The notes under the pieces are model-generated. The model did no database searches, was not told where the DNA came from, and saw only the letters and a list, made by a program, of their open reading frames with translations. A stretch of 64,000 nt of DNA from Lamellibrachia columna (lineage: Eukaryota; Annelida; Polychaeta; Sabellida; Siboglinidae): contig OY759263.1 in assembly GCA_963662155.1 (NCBI GenBank), forward strand, positions 6,414,962 through 6,478,961. The letters run 5' to 3'. Both the position numbers and the translations under genes were made by a program. Below, in pieces: positions 26,926 to 39,986 of the stretch (position 1 is the first letter of the stretch; each line of letters starts with the position of its first letter).

Positions 26926-29064
26926 TGTAGTAGAAGAGAAAGAACAAGTAGCAGCTACAAAAGTCTCTGCAAACTCAATATTAATAAAAGGACTATAGCA
27001 ATTATGCAACATTGCAGTATGATATGATTTTTCATTTGTATTGTAAAAGTAAGTGTTTAGAATGAATATGCAGATATATGTTCTTCAATTCAATTAGATT
27101 TGTAGAAGTATACATGACAAAAAAGTTAGAAAGTGATCAGTGCATTTTTTTGGATATGAGTAGAATATGTTTGTTTGTAGTGGTATGTTCCGATGGCTGT
27201 AATGCGTGCAGTAGTCCTACAGTGTGCACAACTTGCAAGACCGGATACACGTTGAACAATAACGTCTGTGACCGTAAGTAGTAGAGTTTTGTTATGGTAG
27301 TAGTAGAATTTGAAGATCTATTGCCAGAGGTAGGAGTTGTAACAGTGGTAGTTGAGGTAGCTGTAGCAGTAGTAGTAAAAGTGGATGTAATAGTAGTACT
27401 TGATTTTGTTTTAAAAGAAGAGGTAGAACGACTATTGTAGTGTAATTTCGTTTCTTAGACTGTATCCCTACATCAACAAAATAATAGTAATAGTGGTAGT
27501 TGTAGTATTAGTATTATTGTTTTTTTGTAGTGGTATTGGTATTGATAGTAGTATTAATAGTTGTACATAGAAAAGTGGTGGTATTATTATTAGTTGTTCA
27601 GGTAGTAATATTAGTAACTGTAGTAGCAGTTGTTATTGATGTAGTAGGTGCAGCAATGTTACTTCTAAAACAACAACAACTACTACGTTTGCCTATGCAA
27701 AGTTGTTTGTAATGGATCTGTTAGGTGGGAATAGTCAAGTGTTGTTTGTTTTAGCATGTGTTGCTAACTGTGACGTGTGTGGAGATACTTCAACGTGCAC
27801 AACTTGCAAGACCGGATACACATTGAACAATAACGTCTGTGACGGTAAGTAGTAGAATTTGTTTGTGGTAGTGGTAGTAGTAGAATTTGAAGACCTATTG
27901 GCAGATGTAGGTGTAGTTGCAGATGTAGTTGAGGTAATTGTTGTAGAAGTAGTAATAGTAGTAGTAGTTGCTGTTGAAGTAGAACTTGATGTTGTTATTG
28001 TAGAAGAACACGTTGCTTCTTCAATAGGCTCAACAAAATTAGTATTAATACAAACACTAGAACAACTAATCAACATTATGGTGTGATATGATTTTTGAAA
28101 TTGTATTCCAAAAAATAAATGTTGTGAATAAATGTATGTAGACATATGTTCTTCAACGGAACCAAATTTGTTCGAGTAAAGAGGTAGTAGTTGTGGCACT
28201 GTTATTTCTAAAATAACAGTTATTTCTAACTTGTTTGTTTATGCAATGTAGTAATGAATGTGTTAGGAAGTAGTAATCAATTGTGCTGTTTGTTTTAGCA
28301 TGTGTTGCTAACTGTGACGTGTGTGGAGATACTTCAACGTGCACAACTTGCAAGACCGGATACACGTTGAACAATAACGTCTGTGACCGTAAGTAGTAGA
28401 GTTTTGTTATGGTAGTAGTAGAATTTGAAGATCTATTGCCAGAGGTAGGAGTTGTAACAGTGGTAGTTGAGGTAACTTGTTACTACATTAGTAAAAGTGG
28501 TTGTAATAGTAGTACTTGATTTTGTTTTAAAAGAAGAGGTAGAACGACTATTGTAGTGTAATTTCTTTTCTTAGACTGTATCCCTACATCAACAAAATAA
28601 TAGTGGTAGTTGTAGTAGTAATATTATTGTTTTTTGTAGTGGTATTGGTATTGATAGTAGTATTAATAGTTGTACATAGAAAAGTGGTGGTATTGTTATT
28701 AGTTGTTCAGGTAGTAATATTAGTAAATGTAGTAGCAGTTGTTATTGATGTAGTAGGTGCAGCAATGTTACTTCTAAAACAACAACAACTACTACTACTA
28801 CTATGTTTGCCTATGCAAGGTTGTAATATATCTGTTAGGTGGGAATAGTCAAATGTGTTGTTTGTTTTAGCATGTGTTACTAACTGTGACGTGTGCGGAG
28901 ATACTTCAACGTGCACATCTTGCAAGACCGGATACACATTGAACACTAACGTCTGTGAAGGTGAGTAGTAGAATGTTTTGTGTCGTAATGGTAGTAGTAG
29001 AATTTGAAGACCTGTTGCCAGAAGTTGGTGTTGTTAGCAGTGATCCTTGTAGTCGTTGTAGTTC

Positions 29065-29107
<43 letters not shown>

Positions 29108-32100
29108 TGTAGTAGAAGAGAAAGAACAAGTAGCAGCTACAAAAGTCTCTGCAAACTCAATATTAATAAAAGGACTATAGCAATTAAGCAACATTGCAGT
29201 ATGATATGATTTTTCATTTGTATTGTAAAAGTAAGTGTTTAGAATGAATATGCAGATATAAGTTCTTCAATTCAATTAGATTTGTAGAAGTATACATGAC
29301 AAAAAAGTTAGAAAGTGATCAGTGCATTTTTTTTGGATATGAGTAGAATATATTTGTTTGTTTGTAGTGGTATGTTCCGATGGCTGTAATGCGTGCAGTA
29401 GTCCTACAGTGTGCACAACTTGCAAGACCGGATACACGTTGAACAATAACGTCTGTGACCGTAAGTAGTAGAGTTTTGTTATGGTAGTAGTAGAATTTGA
29501 AGATCTATTGCCAGAGGTAGGAGTTGTAACAGTGGTAGTTGAGGTAGCTGTAGCAGTAGTAGTAAAAGTGGTTGTAATAGTAGTACTTGATTTTGTTTTA
29601 AAAGAAGAGGTAGAACGACTATTGTAGTGTAATTTCGTTTCTTAGACTGTATCCCTACATCAACAAAATAATAGTAATAGTGGTAGTTGTAGTATTAGTA
29701 TTATTGTTTTTTTGTAGTGGTATTGGTATTGATAGTAGTATTAATAGTTGTACATAGAAAAGTGGTGGTATTATTATTAGTTGTTCAGGTAGTAATATTA
29801 GTAACTGTAGTAGCAGTTGTTATTGATGTAGTAGGTGCAGCAATGTTACTTCTAAAACAACAACAACTACTACGTTTGCCTATGCAAAGTTGTTTGTAAT
29901 GGATCTGTTAGGTGGGAATAGTCAAGTGTTGTTTGTTTTAGCATGTGTTGCTAACTGTGACGTGTGTGGAGATACTTCAACGTGCACAACTTGCAAGACC
30001 GGATACACATTGAACAATAACGTCTGTGACGGTAAGTAGTAGAATTTGTTTGTGGTAGTGGTAGTAGTAGAATTTGAAGACCTATTGGCAGATGTAGGTG
30101 TAGTTGCAGATGTAGTTGAGGTAATTGTTGTAGAAGTAGTAATAGTAGTAGTAGTTGCTGTTGAAGTAGAACTTGATGTTGTTATTGTAGAAGAACACGT
30201 TGCTTCTTCAATAGGCTCAACAAAATTAGTATTAATACAAACACTAGAACAACTAATCAACATTATGGTGTGATATGATTTTTGAAATTGTATTCCAAAA
30301 AATAAATGTTGTGAATAAATGTATGTAGACATATGTTCTTCAACGGAACCAAATTTGTTCGAGTAAAGAGGTAGTAGTTGTGGCACTGTTATTTCTAAAA
30401 TAACAGTTATTTCTAACTTGTTTGTTTATGCAATGTAGTAATGAATGTGTTAGGAAGTAGTAATCAATTGTGCTGTTTGTTTTAGCATGTGTTGCTAACT
30501 GTGACGTGTGTGGAGATACTTCAACGTGCACAACTTGCAAGACCGGATACACGTTGAACAATAACGTCTGTGACCGTAAGTAGTAGAGTTTTGTTATGGT
30601 AGTAGTAGAATTTGAAGATCTATTGCCAGAGGTAGGAGTTGTAACAGTGGTAGTTGAGGTAACTTGTTACTACATTAGTAAAAGTGGTTGTAATAGTAGT
30701 ACTTGATTTTGTTTTAAAAGAAGAGGTAGAACGACTATTGTAGTGTAATTTCTTTTCTTAGACTGTATCCCTACATCAACAAAATAATAGTGGTAGTTGT
30801 AGTAGTAATATTATTGTTTTTTGTAGTGGTATTGGTATTGATAGTAGTATTAATAGTTGTACATAGAAAAGTGGTGGTATTGTTATTAGTTGTTCAGGTA
30901 GTAATATTAGTAAATGTAGTAGCAGTTGTTGTTGATGTAGTAGGTGCAGCAATGTTACTTCTAAAACAACAACAACTACTACTACTATGTTTGCCTATGC
31001 AAGGTTGTAATATATCTGTTAGGTGGGAATAGTCAAATGTGTTGTTTGTTTTAGCATGTGTTACTAACTGTGACGTGTGCGGAGATACTTCAACGTGCAC
31101 ATCTTGCAAGACCGGATACACATTGAACACTAACGTCTGTGAAGGTGAGTAGTAGAATGTTTTGTGTCGTAATGGTAGTAGTAGAATTTGAAGACCTGTT
31201 GCCAGAAGTTGGTGTTGTTAGCAGTGATCCTTGTAGTCGTTGTAGTTCTAGTAGTAGTAGTAGTAGTAGTTGTAGTAGAAGAGAAAGAACAAGTAGCAGC
31301 TACAAAAGTCTCTGCAAACTCAATATTAATAAAAGGACTATAGCAATTAAGCAACATTGCAGTATGATATGATTTTTCAATTTGTATTGTAAAAGTAAGT
31401 GTTTAGAATGAATATGCAGATATATGTTCTTCAATTCAATTAGATTTGTAGAAGTATACATGACAAAAAAGTTAGAAAGTGATCAGTGCATTTTTTTTGG
31501 ATATGAGTAGAATATATTTGTTTGTTTGTAGTGGTATGTTCCGATGGCTGTAATGCGTGCAGTAGTCCTACAGTGTGCACAACTTGCAAGACCGGATACA
31601 CGTTGAACAATAACGTCTGTGACCGTAAGTAGTAGAGTTTTGTTATGGTAGTAGTAGAATTTGAAGATCTATTGCCAGAGGTAGGAGTTGTAACAGTGGT
31701 AGTTGAGGTAGCTGTAGCAGTAGTAGTAAAAGTGGTTGTAATAGTAGTACTTGATTTTGTTTTAAAAGAAGAGGTAGAACGACTATTGTAGTGTAATTTC
31801 GTTTCTTAGACTGTATCCCTACATCAACAAAATAATAGTAATAGTGGTAGTTGTAGTATTAGTATTATTGTTTTTTTGTAGTGGTATTGGTATTGATAGT
31901 AGTATTAATAGTTGTACATAGAAAAGTGGTGGTATTATTATTAGTTGTTCAGGTAGTAATATTAGTAACTGTAGTAGCAGTTGTTATTGATGTAGTAGGT
32001 GCAGCAATGTTACTTCTAAAACAACAACAACTACTACGTTTGCCTATGCAAAGTTGTTTGTAATGGATCTGTTAGGTGGGAATAGTCAAGTGTTGTTTGT

Positions 32101-33415
32101 TTTAGCATGTGTTGCTAACTGTGACGTGTGTGGAGATACTTCAACGTGCACAACTTGCAAGACCGGATACACATTGAACAATAACGTCTGTGACGGTAAG
32201 TAGTAGAATTTGTTTGTGGTAGTGGTAGTAGTAGAATTTGAAGACCTATTGGCAGATGTAGGTGTAGTTGCAGATGTAGTTGAGGTAATTGTTGTAGAAG
32301 TAGTAATAGTAGTAGTAGTTGCTGTTGAAGTAGAACTTGATGTTGTTATTGTAGAAGAACACGTTGCTTCTTCAATAGGCTCAACAAAATTAGTATTAAT
32401 ACAAACACTAGAACAACTAATCAACATTATGGTGTGATATGATTTTTGAAATTGTATTCCAAAAAATAAATGTTGTGAATAAATGTATGTAGACATATGT
32501 TCTTCAACGGAACCAAATTTGTTCGAGTAAAGAGGTAGTAGTTGTGGCACTGTTATTTCTAAAATAACAGTTATTTCTAACTTGTTTGTTTATGCAATGT
32601 AGTAATGAATGTGTTAGGAAGTAGTAATCAATTGTGCTGTTTGTTTTAGCATGTGTTGCTAACTGTGACGTGTGTGGAGATACTTCAACGTGCACAACTT
32701 GCAAGACCGGATACACGTTGAACAATAACGTCTGTGACCGTAAGTAGTAGAGTTTTGTTATGGTAGTAGTAGAATTTGAAGATCTATTGCCAGAGGTAGG
32801 AGTTGTAACAGTGGTAGTTGAGGTAACTTGTTACTACATTAGTAAAAGTGGTTGTAATAGTAGTACTTGATTTTGTTTTAAAAGAAGAGGTAGAACGACT
32901 ATTGTAGTGTAATTTCTTTTCTTAGACTGTATCCCTACATCAACAAAATAATAGTGGTAGTTGTAGTAGTAATATTATTGTTTTTTGTAGTGGTATTGGT
33001 ATTGATAGTAGTATTAATAGTTGTACATAGAAAAGTGGTGGTATTGTTATTAGTTGTTCAGGTAGTAATATTAGTAAATGTAGTAGCAGTTGTTATTGAT
33101 GTAGTAGTTGCAGCAATGTTACTTCTAAAACAACAACAACTACTACTACTACTATGTTTGCCTATGCAAGGTTGTAATATATCTGTTAGGTGGGAATAGT
33201 CAAATGTGTTGTTTGTTTTAGCATGTGTTACTAACTGTGACGTGTGCGGAGATACTTCAACGTGCACATCTTGCAAGACCGGATACACATTGAACACTAA
33301 CGTCTGTGAAGGTGAGTAGTAGAATGTTTTGTGTCGTAATGGTAGTAGTAGAATTTGAAGACCTGTTGCCAGAAGTTGGTGTTGTTAGCAGTGATCCATG
33401 TAGTCGTTGTAGTTC

Positions 33416-33452
<37 letters not shown>

Positions 33453-35592
33453 TGTAGTAGAAGAGAAAGAACAAGTAGCAGCTACAAAAGTCTCTGCAAA
33501 CTCAATATTAATAAAAGGACTATAGCAATTATGCAACATTGCAGTATGATATGATTTTTCATTTGTATTGTAAAAGTAAGTGTTTAGAATGAATATGCAG
33601 ATATATGTTCTTCAATTCAATTAGATTTGTAGAAGTATACATGACAAAAAAGTTAGAAAGTGATCAGTGCATTTTTTTTGGATATGAGTAGAATATGTTT
33701 GTTTGTAGTGGTATGTTCCGATGGCTGTAATGCGTGCAGTAGTCCTACAGTGTGCACAACTTGCAAGACCGGATACACGTTGAACAATAACGTCTGTGAC
33801 CGTAAGTAGTAGAGTTTTGTTATGGTAGTAGTAGAATTTGAAGATCTATTGCCAGAGGTAGGAGTTGTAACAGTGGTAGTTGAGGTAGCTGTAGCAGTAG
33901 TAGTAAAAGTGGATGTAATAGTAGTACTTGATTTTGTTTTAAAAGAAGAGGTAGAACGACTATTGTAGTGTAATTTCGTTTCTTAGACTGTATCCCTACA
34001 TCAACAAAATAATAGTAATAGTGGTAGTTGTAGTATTAGTATTATTGTTTTTTTGTAGTGGTATTGGTATTGATAGTAGTATTAATAGTTGTACATAGAA
34101 AAGTGGTGGTATTATTATTAGTTGTTCAGGTAGTAATATTAGTAACTGTAGTAGCAGTTGTTATTGATGTAGTAGGTGCAGCAATGTTACTTCTAAAACA
34201 ACAACAACTACTACGTTTGCCTATGCAAAGTTGTTTGTAATGGATCTGTTAGGTGGGAATAGTCAAGTGTTGTTTGTTTTAGCATGTGTTGCTAACTGTG
34301 ACGTGTGTGGAGATACTTCAACGTGCACAACTTGCAAGACCGGATACACATTGAACAATAACGTCTGTGACGGTAAGTAGTAGAATTTGTTTGTGGTAGT
34401 GGTAGTAGTAGAATTTGAAGACCTATTGGCAGATGTAGGTGTAGTTGCAGATGTAGTTGAGGTAATTGTTGTAGAAGTAGTAATAGTAGTAGTAGTTGCT
34501 GTTGAAGTAGAACTTGATGTTGTTATTGTAGAAGAACACGTTGCTTCTTCAATAGGCTCAACAAAATTAGTATTAATACAAACACTAGAACAACTAATCA
34601 ACATTATGGTGTGATATGATTTTTGAAATTGTATTCCAAAAAATAAATGTTGTGAATAAATGTATGTAGACATATGTTCTTCAACGGAACCAAATTTGTT
34701 CGAGTAAAGAGGTAGTAGTTGTGGCACTGTTATTTCTAAAATAACAGTTATTTCTAACTTGTTTGTTTATGCAATGTAGTAATGAATGTGTTAGGAAGTA
34801 GTAATCAATTGTGCTGTTTGTTTTAGCATGTGTTGCTAACTGTGACGTGTGTGGAGATACTTCAACGTGCACAACTTGCAAGACCGGATACACGTTGAAC
34901 AATAACGTCTGTGACCGTAAGTAGTAGAGTTTTGTTATGGTAGTAGTAGAATTTGAAGATCTATTGCCAGAGGTAGGAGTTGTAACAGTGGTAGTTGAGG
35001 TAACTTGTTACTACATTAGTAAAAGTGGTTGTAATAGTAGTACTTGATTTTGTTTTAAAAGAAGAGGTAGAACGACTATTGTAGTGTAATTTCTTTTCTT
35101 AGACTGTATCCCTACATCAACAAAATAATAGTGGTAGTTGTAGTAGTAATATTATTGTTTTTTGTAGTGGTATTGGTATTGATAGTAGTATTAATAGTTG
35201 TACATAGAAAAGTGGTGGTATTGTTATTAGTTGTTCAGGTAGTAATATTAGTAAATGTAGTAGCAGTTGTTATTGATGTAGTAGGTGCAGCAATGTTACT
35301 TCTAAAACAACAACAACTACTACTACTACTATGTTTGCCTATGCAAGGTTGTAATATATCTGTTAGGTGGGAATAGTCAAATGTGTTGTTTGTTTTAGCA
35401 TGTGTTACTAACTGTGACGTGTGCGGAGATACTTCAACGTGCACATCTTGCAAGACCGGATACACATTGAACACTAACGTCTGTGAAGGTGAGTAGTAGA
35501 ATGTTTTGTGTCGTAATGGTAGTAGTAGAATTTGAAGACCTGTTGCCAGAAGTTGGTGTTGTTAGCAGTGATCCTTGTAGTCGTTGTAGTTC

Positions 35593-35638
<46 letters not shown>

Positions 35639-38600
35639 TGTAGTAGAAGAGAAAGAACAAGTAGCAGCTACAAAAGTCTCTGCAAACTCAATATTAATAA
35701 AAGGACTATAGCAATTAAGCAACATTGCAGTATGATATGATTTTTCATTTGTATTGTAAAAGTAAGTGTTTAGAATGAATATGCAGATATAAGTTCTTCA
35801 ATTCAATTAGATTTGTAGAAGTATACATGACAAAAAAGTTAGAAAGTGATCAGTGCATTTTTTTTGGATATGAGTAGAATATATTTGTTTGTTTGTAGTG
35901 GTATGTTCCGATGGCTGTAATGCGTGCAGTAGTCCTACAGTGTGCACAACTTGCAAGACCGGATACACGTTGAACAATAACGTCTGTGACCGTAAGTAGT
36001 AGAGTTTTGTTATGGTAGTAGTAGAATTTGAAGATCTATTGCCAGAGGTAGGAGTTGTAACAGTGGTAGTTGAGGTAGCTGTAGCAGTAGTAGTAAAAGT
36101 GGTTGTAATAGTAGTACTTGATTTTGTTTTAAAAGAAGAGGTAGAACGACTATTGTAGTGTAATTTCGTTTCTTAGACTGTATCCCTACATCAACAAAAT
36201 AATAGTAATAGTGGTAGTTGTAGTATTAGTATTATTGTTTTTTTGTAGTGGTATTGGTATTGATAGTAGTATTAATAGTTGTACATAGAAAAGTGGTGGT
36301 ATTATTATTAGTTGTTCAGGTAGTAATATTAGTAACTGTAGTAGCAGTTGTTATTGATGTAGTAGGTGCAGCAATGTTACTTCTAAAACAACAACAACTA
36401 CTACGTTTGCCTATGCAAAGTTGTTTGTAATGGATCTGTTAGGTGGGAATAGTCAAGTGTTGTTTGTTTTAGCATGTGTTGCTAACTGTGACGTGTGTGG
36501 AGATACTTCAACGTGCACAACTTGCAAGACCGGATACACATTGAACAATAACGTCTGTGACGGTAAGTAGTAGAATTTGTTTGTGGTAGTGGTAGTAGTA
36601 GAATTTGAAGACCTATTGGCAGATGTAGGTGTAGTTGCAGATGTAGTTGAGGTAATTGTTGTAGAAGTAGTAATAGTAGTAGTAGTTGCTGTTGAAGTAG
36701 AACTTGATGTTGTTATTGTAGAAGAACACGTTGCTTCTTCAATAGGCTCAACAAAATTAGTATTAATACAAACACTAGAACAACTAATCAACATTATGGT
36801 GTGATATGATTTTTGAAATTGTATTCCAAAAAATAAATGTTGTGAATAAATGTATGTAGACATATGTTCTTCAACGGAACCAAATTTGTTCGAGTAAAGA
36901 GGTAGTAGTTGTGGCACTGTTATTTCTAAAATAACAGTTATTTCTAACTTGTTTGTTTATGCAATGTAGTAATGAATGTGTTAGGAAGTAGTAATCAATT
37001 GTGCTGTTTGTTTTAGCATGTGTTGCTAACTGTGACGTGTGTGGAGATACTTCAACGTGCACAACTTGCAAGACCGGATACACGTTGAACAATAACGTCT
37101 GTGACCGTAAGTAGTAGAGTTTTGTTATGGTAGTAGTAGAATTTGAAGATCTATTGCCAGAGGTAGGAGTTGTAACAGTGGTAGTTGAGGTAACTTGTTA
37201 CTACATTAGTAAAAGTGGTTGTAATAGTAGTACTTGATTTTGTTTTAAAAGAAGAGGTAGAACGACTATTGTAGTGTAATTTCTTTTCTTAGACTGTATC
37301 CCTACATCAACAAAATAATAGTGGTAGTTGTAGTAGTAATATTATTGTTTTTTGTAGTGGTATTGGTATTGATAGTAGTATTAATAGTTGTACATAGAAA
37401 AGTGGTGGTATTGTTATTAGTTGTTCAGGTAGTAATATTAGTAAATGTAGTAGCAGTTGTTGTTGATGTAGTAGGTGCAGCAATGTTACTTCTAAAACAA
37501 CAACAACTACTACTACTATGTTTGCCTATGCAAGGTTGTAATATATCTGTTAGGTGGGAATAGTCAAATGTGTTGTTTGTTTTAGCATGTGTTACTAACT
37601 GTGACGTGTGCGGAGATACTTCAACGTGCACATCTTGCAAGACCGGATACACATTGAACACTAACGTCTGTGAAGGTGAGTAGTAGAATGTTTTGTGTCG
37701 TAATGGTAGTAGTAGAATTTGAAGACCTGTTGCCAGAAGTTGGTGTTGTTAGCAGTGATCCTTGTAGTCGTTGTAGTTCTAGTAGTAGTAGTAGTAGTAG
37801 TTGTAGTAGAAGAGAAAGAACAAGTAGCAGCTACAAAAGTCTCTGCAAACTCAATATTAATAAAAGGACTATAGCAATTAAGCAACATTGCAGTATGATA
37901 TGATTTTTCAATTTGTATTGTAAAAGTAAGTGTTTAGAATGAATATGCAGATATATGTTCTTCAATTCAATTAGATTTGTAGAAGTATACATGACAAAAA
38001 AGTTAGAAAGTGATCAGTGCATTTTTTTTGGATATGAGTAGAATATATTTGTTTGTTTGTAGTGGTATGTTCCGATGGCTGTAATGCGTGCAGTAGTCCT
38101 ACAGTGTGCACAACTTGCAAGACCGGATACACGTTGAACAATAACGTCTGTGACCGTAAGTAGTAGAGTTTTGTTATGGTAGTAGTAGAATTTGAAGATC
38201 TATTGCCAGAGGTAGGAGTTGTAACAGTGGTAGTTGAGGTAGCTGTAGCAGTAGTAGTAAAAGTGGTTGTAATAGTAGTACTTGATTTTGTTTTAAAAGA
38301 AGAGGTAGAACGACTATTGTAGTGTAATTTCGTTTCTTAGACTGTATCCCTACATCAACAAAATAATAGTAATAGTGGTAGTTGTAGTATTAGTATTATT
38401 GTTTTTTTGTAGTGGTATTGGTATTGATAGTAGTATTAATAGTTGTACATAGAAAAGTGGTGGTATTATTATTAGTTGTTCAGGTAGTAATATTAGTAAC
38501 TGTAGTAGCAGTTGTTATTGATGTAGTAGGTGCAGCAATGTTACTTCTAAAACAACAACAACTACTACGTTTGCCTATGCAAAGTTGTTTGTAATGGATC

Positions 38601-39946
38601 TGTTAGGTGGGAATAGTCAAGTGTTGTTTGTTTTAGCATGTGTTGCTAACTGTGACGTGTGTGGAGATACTTCAACGTGCACAACTTGCAAGACCGGATA
38701 CACATTGAACAATAACGTCTGTGACGGTAAGTAGTAGAATTTGTTTGTGGTAGTGGTAGTAGTAGAATTTGAAGACCTATTGGCAGATGTAGGTGTAGTT
38801 GCAGATGTAGTTGAGGTAATTGTTGTAGAAGTAGTAATAGTAGTAGTAGTTGCTGTTGAAGTAGAACTTGATGTTGTTATTGTAGAAGAACACGTTGCTT
38901 CTTCAATAGGCTCAACAAAATTAGTATTAATACAAACACTAGAACAACTAATCAACATTATGGTGTGATATGATTTTTGAAATTGTATTCCAAAAAATAA
39001 ATGTTGTGAATAAATGTATGTAGACATATGTTCTTCAACGGAACCAAATTTGTTCGAGTAAAGAGGTAGTAGTTGTGGCACTGTTATTTCTAAAATAACA
39101 GTTATTTCTAACTTGTTTGTTTATGCAATGTAGTAATGAATGTGTTAGGAAGTAGTAATCAATTGTGCTGTTTGTTTTAGCATGTGTTGCTAACTGTGAC
39201 GTGTGTGGAGATACTTCAACGTGCACAACTTGCAAGACCGGATACACGTTGAACAATAACGTCTGTGACCGTAAGTAGTAGAGTTTTGTTATGGTAGTAG
39301 TAGAATTTGAAGATCTATTGCCAGAGGTAGGAGTTGTAACAGTGGTAGTTGAGGTAACTTGTTACTACATTAGTAAAAGTGGTTGTAATAGTAGTACTTG
39401 ATTTTGTTTTAAAAGAAGAGGTAGAACGACTATTGTAGTGTAATTTCTTTTCTTAGACTGTATCCCTACATCAACAAAATAATAGTGGTAGTTGTAGTAG
39501 TAATATTATTGTTTTTTGTAGTGGTATTGGTATTGATAGTAGTATTAATAGTTGTACATAGAAAAGTGGTGGTATTGTTATTAGTTGTTCAGGTAGTAAT
39601 ATTAGTAAATGTAGTAGCAGTTGTTATTGATGTAGTAGTTGCAGCAATGTTACTTCTAAAACAACAACAACTACTACTACTACTATGTTTGCCTATGCAA
39701 GGTTGTAATATATCTGTTAGGTGGGAATAGTCAAATGTGTTGTTTGTTTTAGCATGTGTTACTAACTGTGACGTGTGCGGAGATACTTCAACGTGCACAT
39801 CTTGCAAGACCGGATACACATTGAACACTAACGTCTGTGAAGGTGAGTAGTAGAATGTTTTGTGTCGTAATGGTAGTAGTAGAATTTGAAGACCTGTTGC
39901 CAGAAGTTGGTGTTGTTAGCAGTGATCCTTGTAGTCGTTGTAGTTC

Positions 39947-39986
<40 letters not shown>

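Larger units (their letters stand above)
30576..39270 (+). repeat. Higher-order block, first copy: alpha-beta-gamma-alpha (8,695 bases)
   Basis: It runs from the intron before exon A of unit 15 to the end of exon D of unit 18. The unit order, all triplet counts (7, 12, 15, 7) and all marker variants I checked agree with 41455-50149, and the two copies have exactly the same length. Confidence 0.85.
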
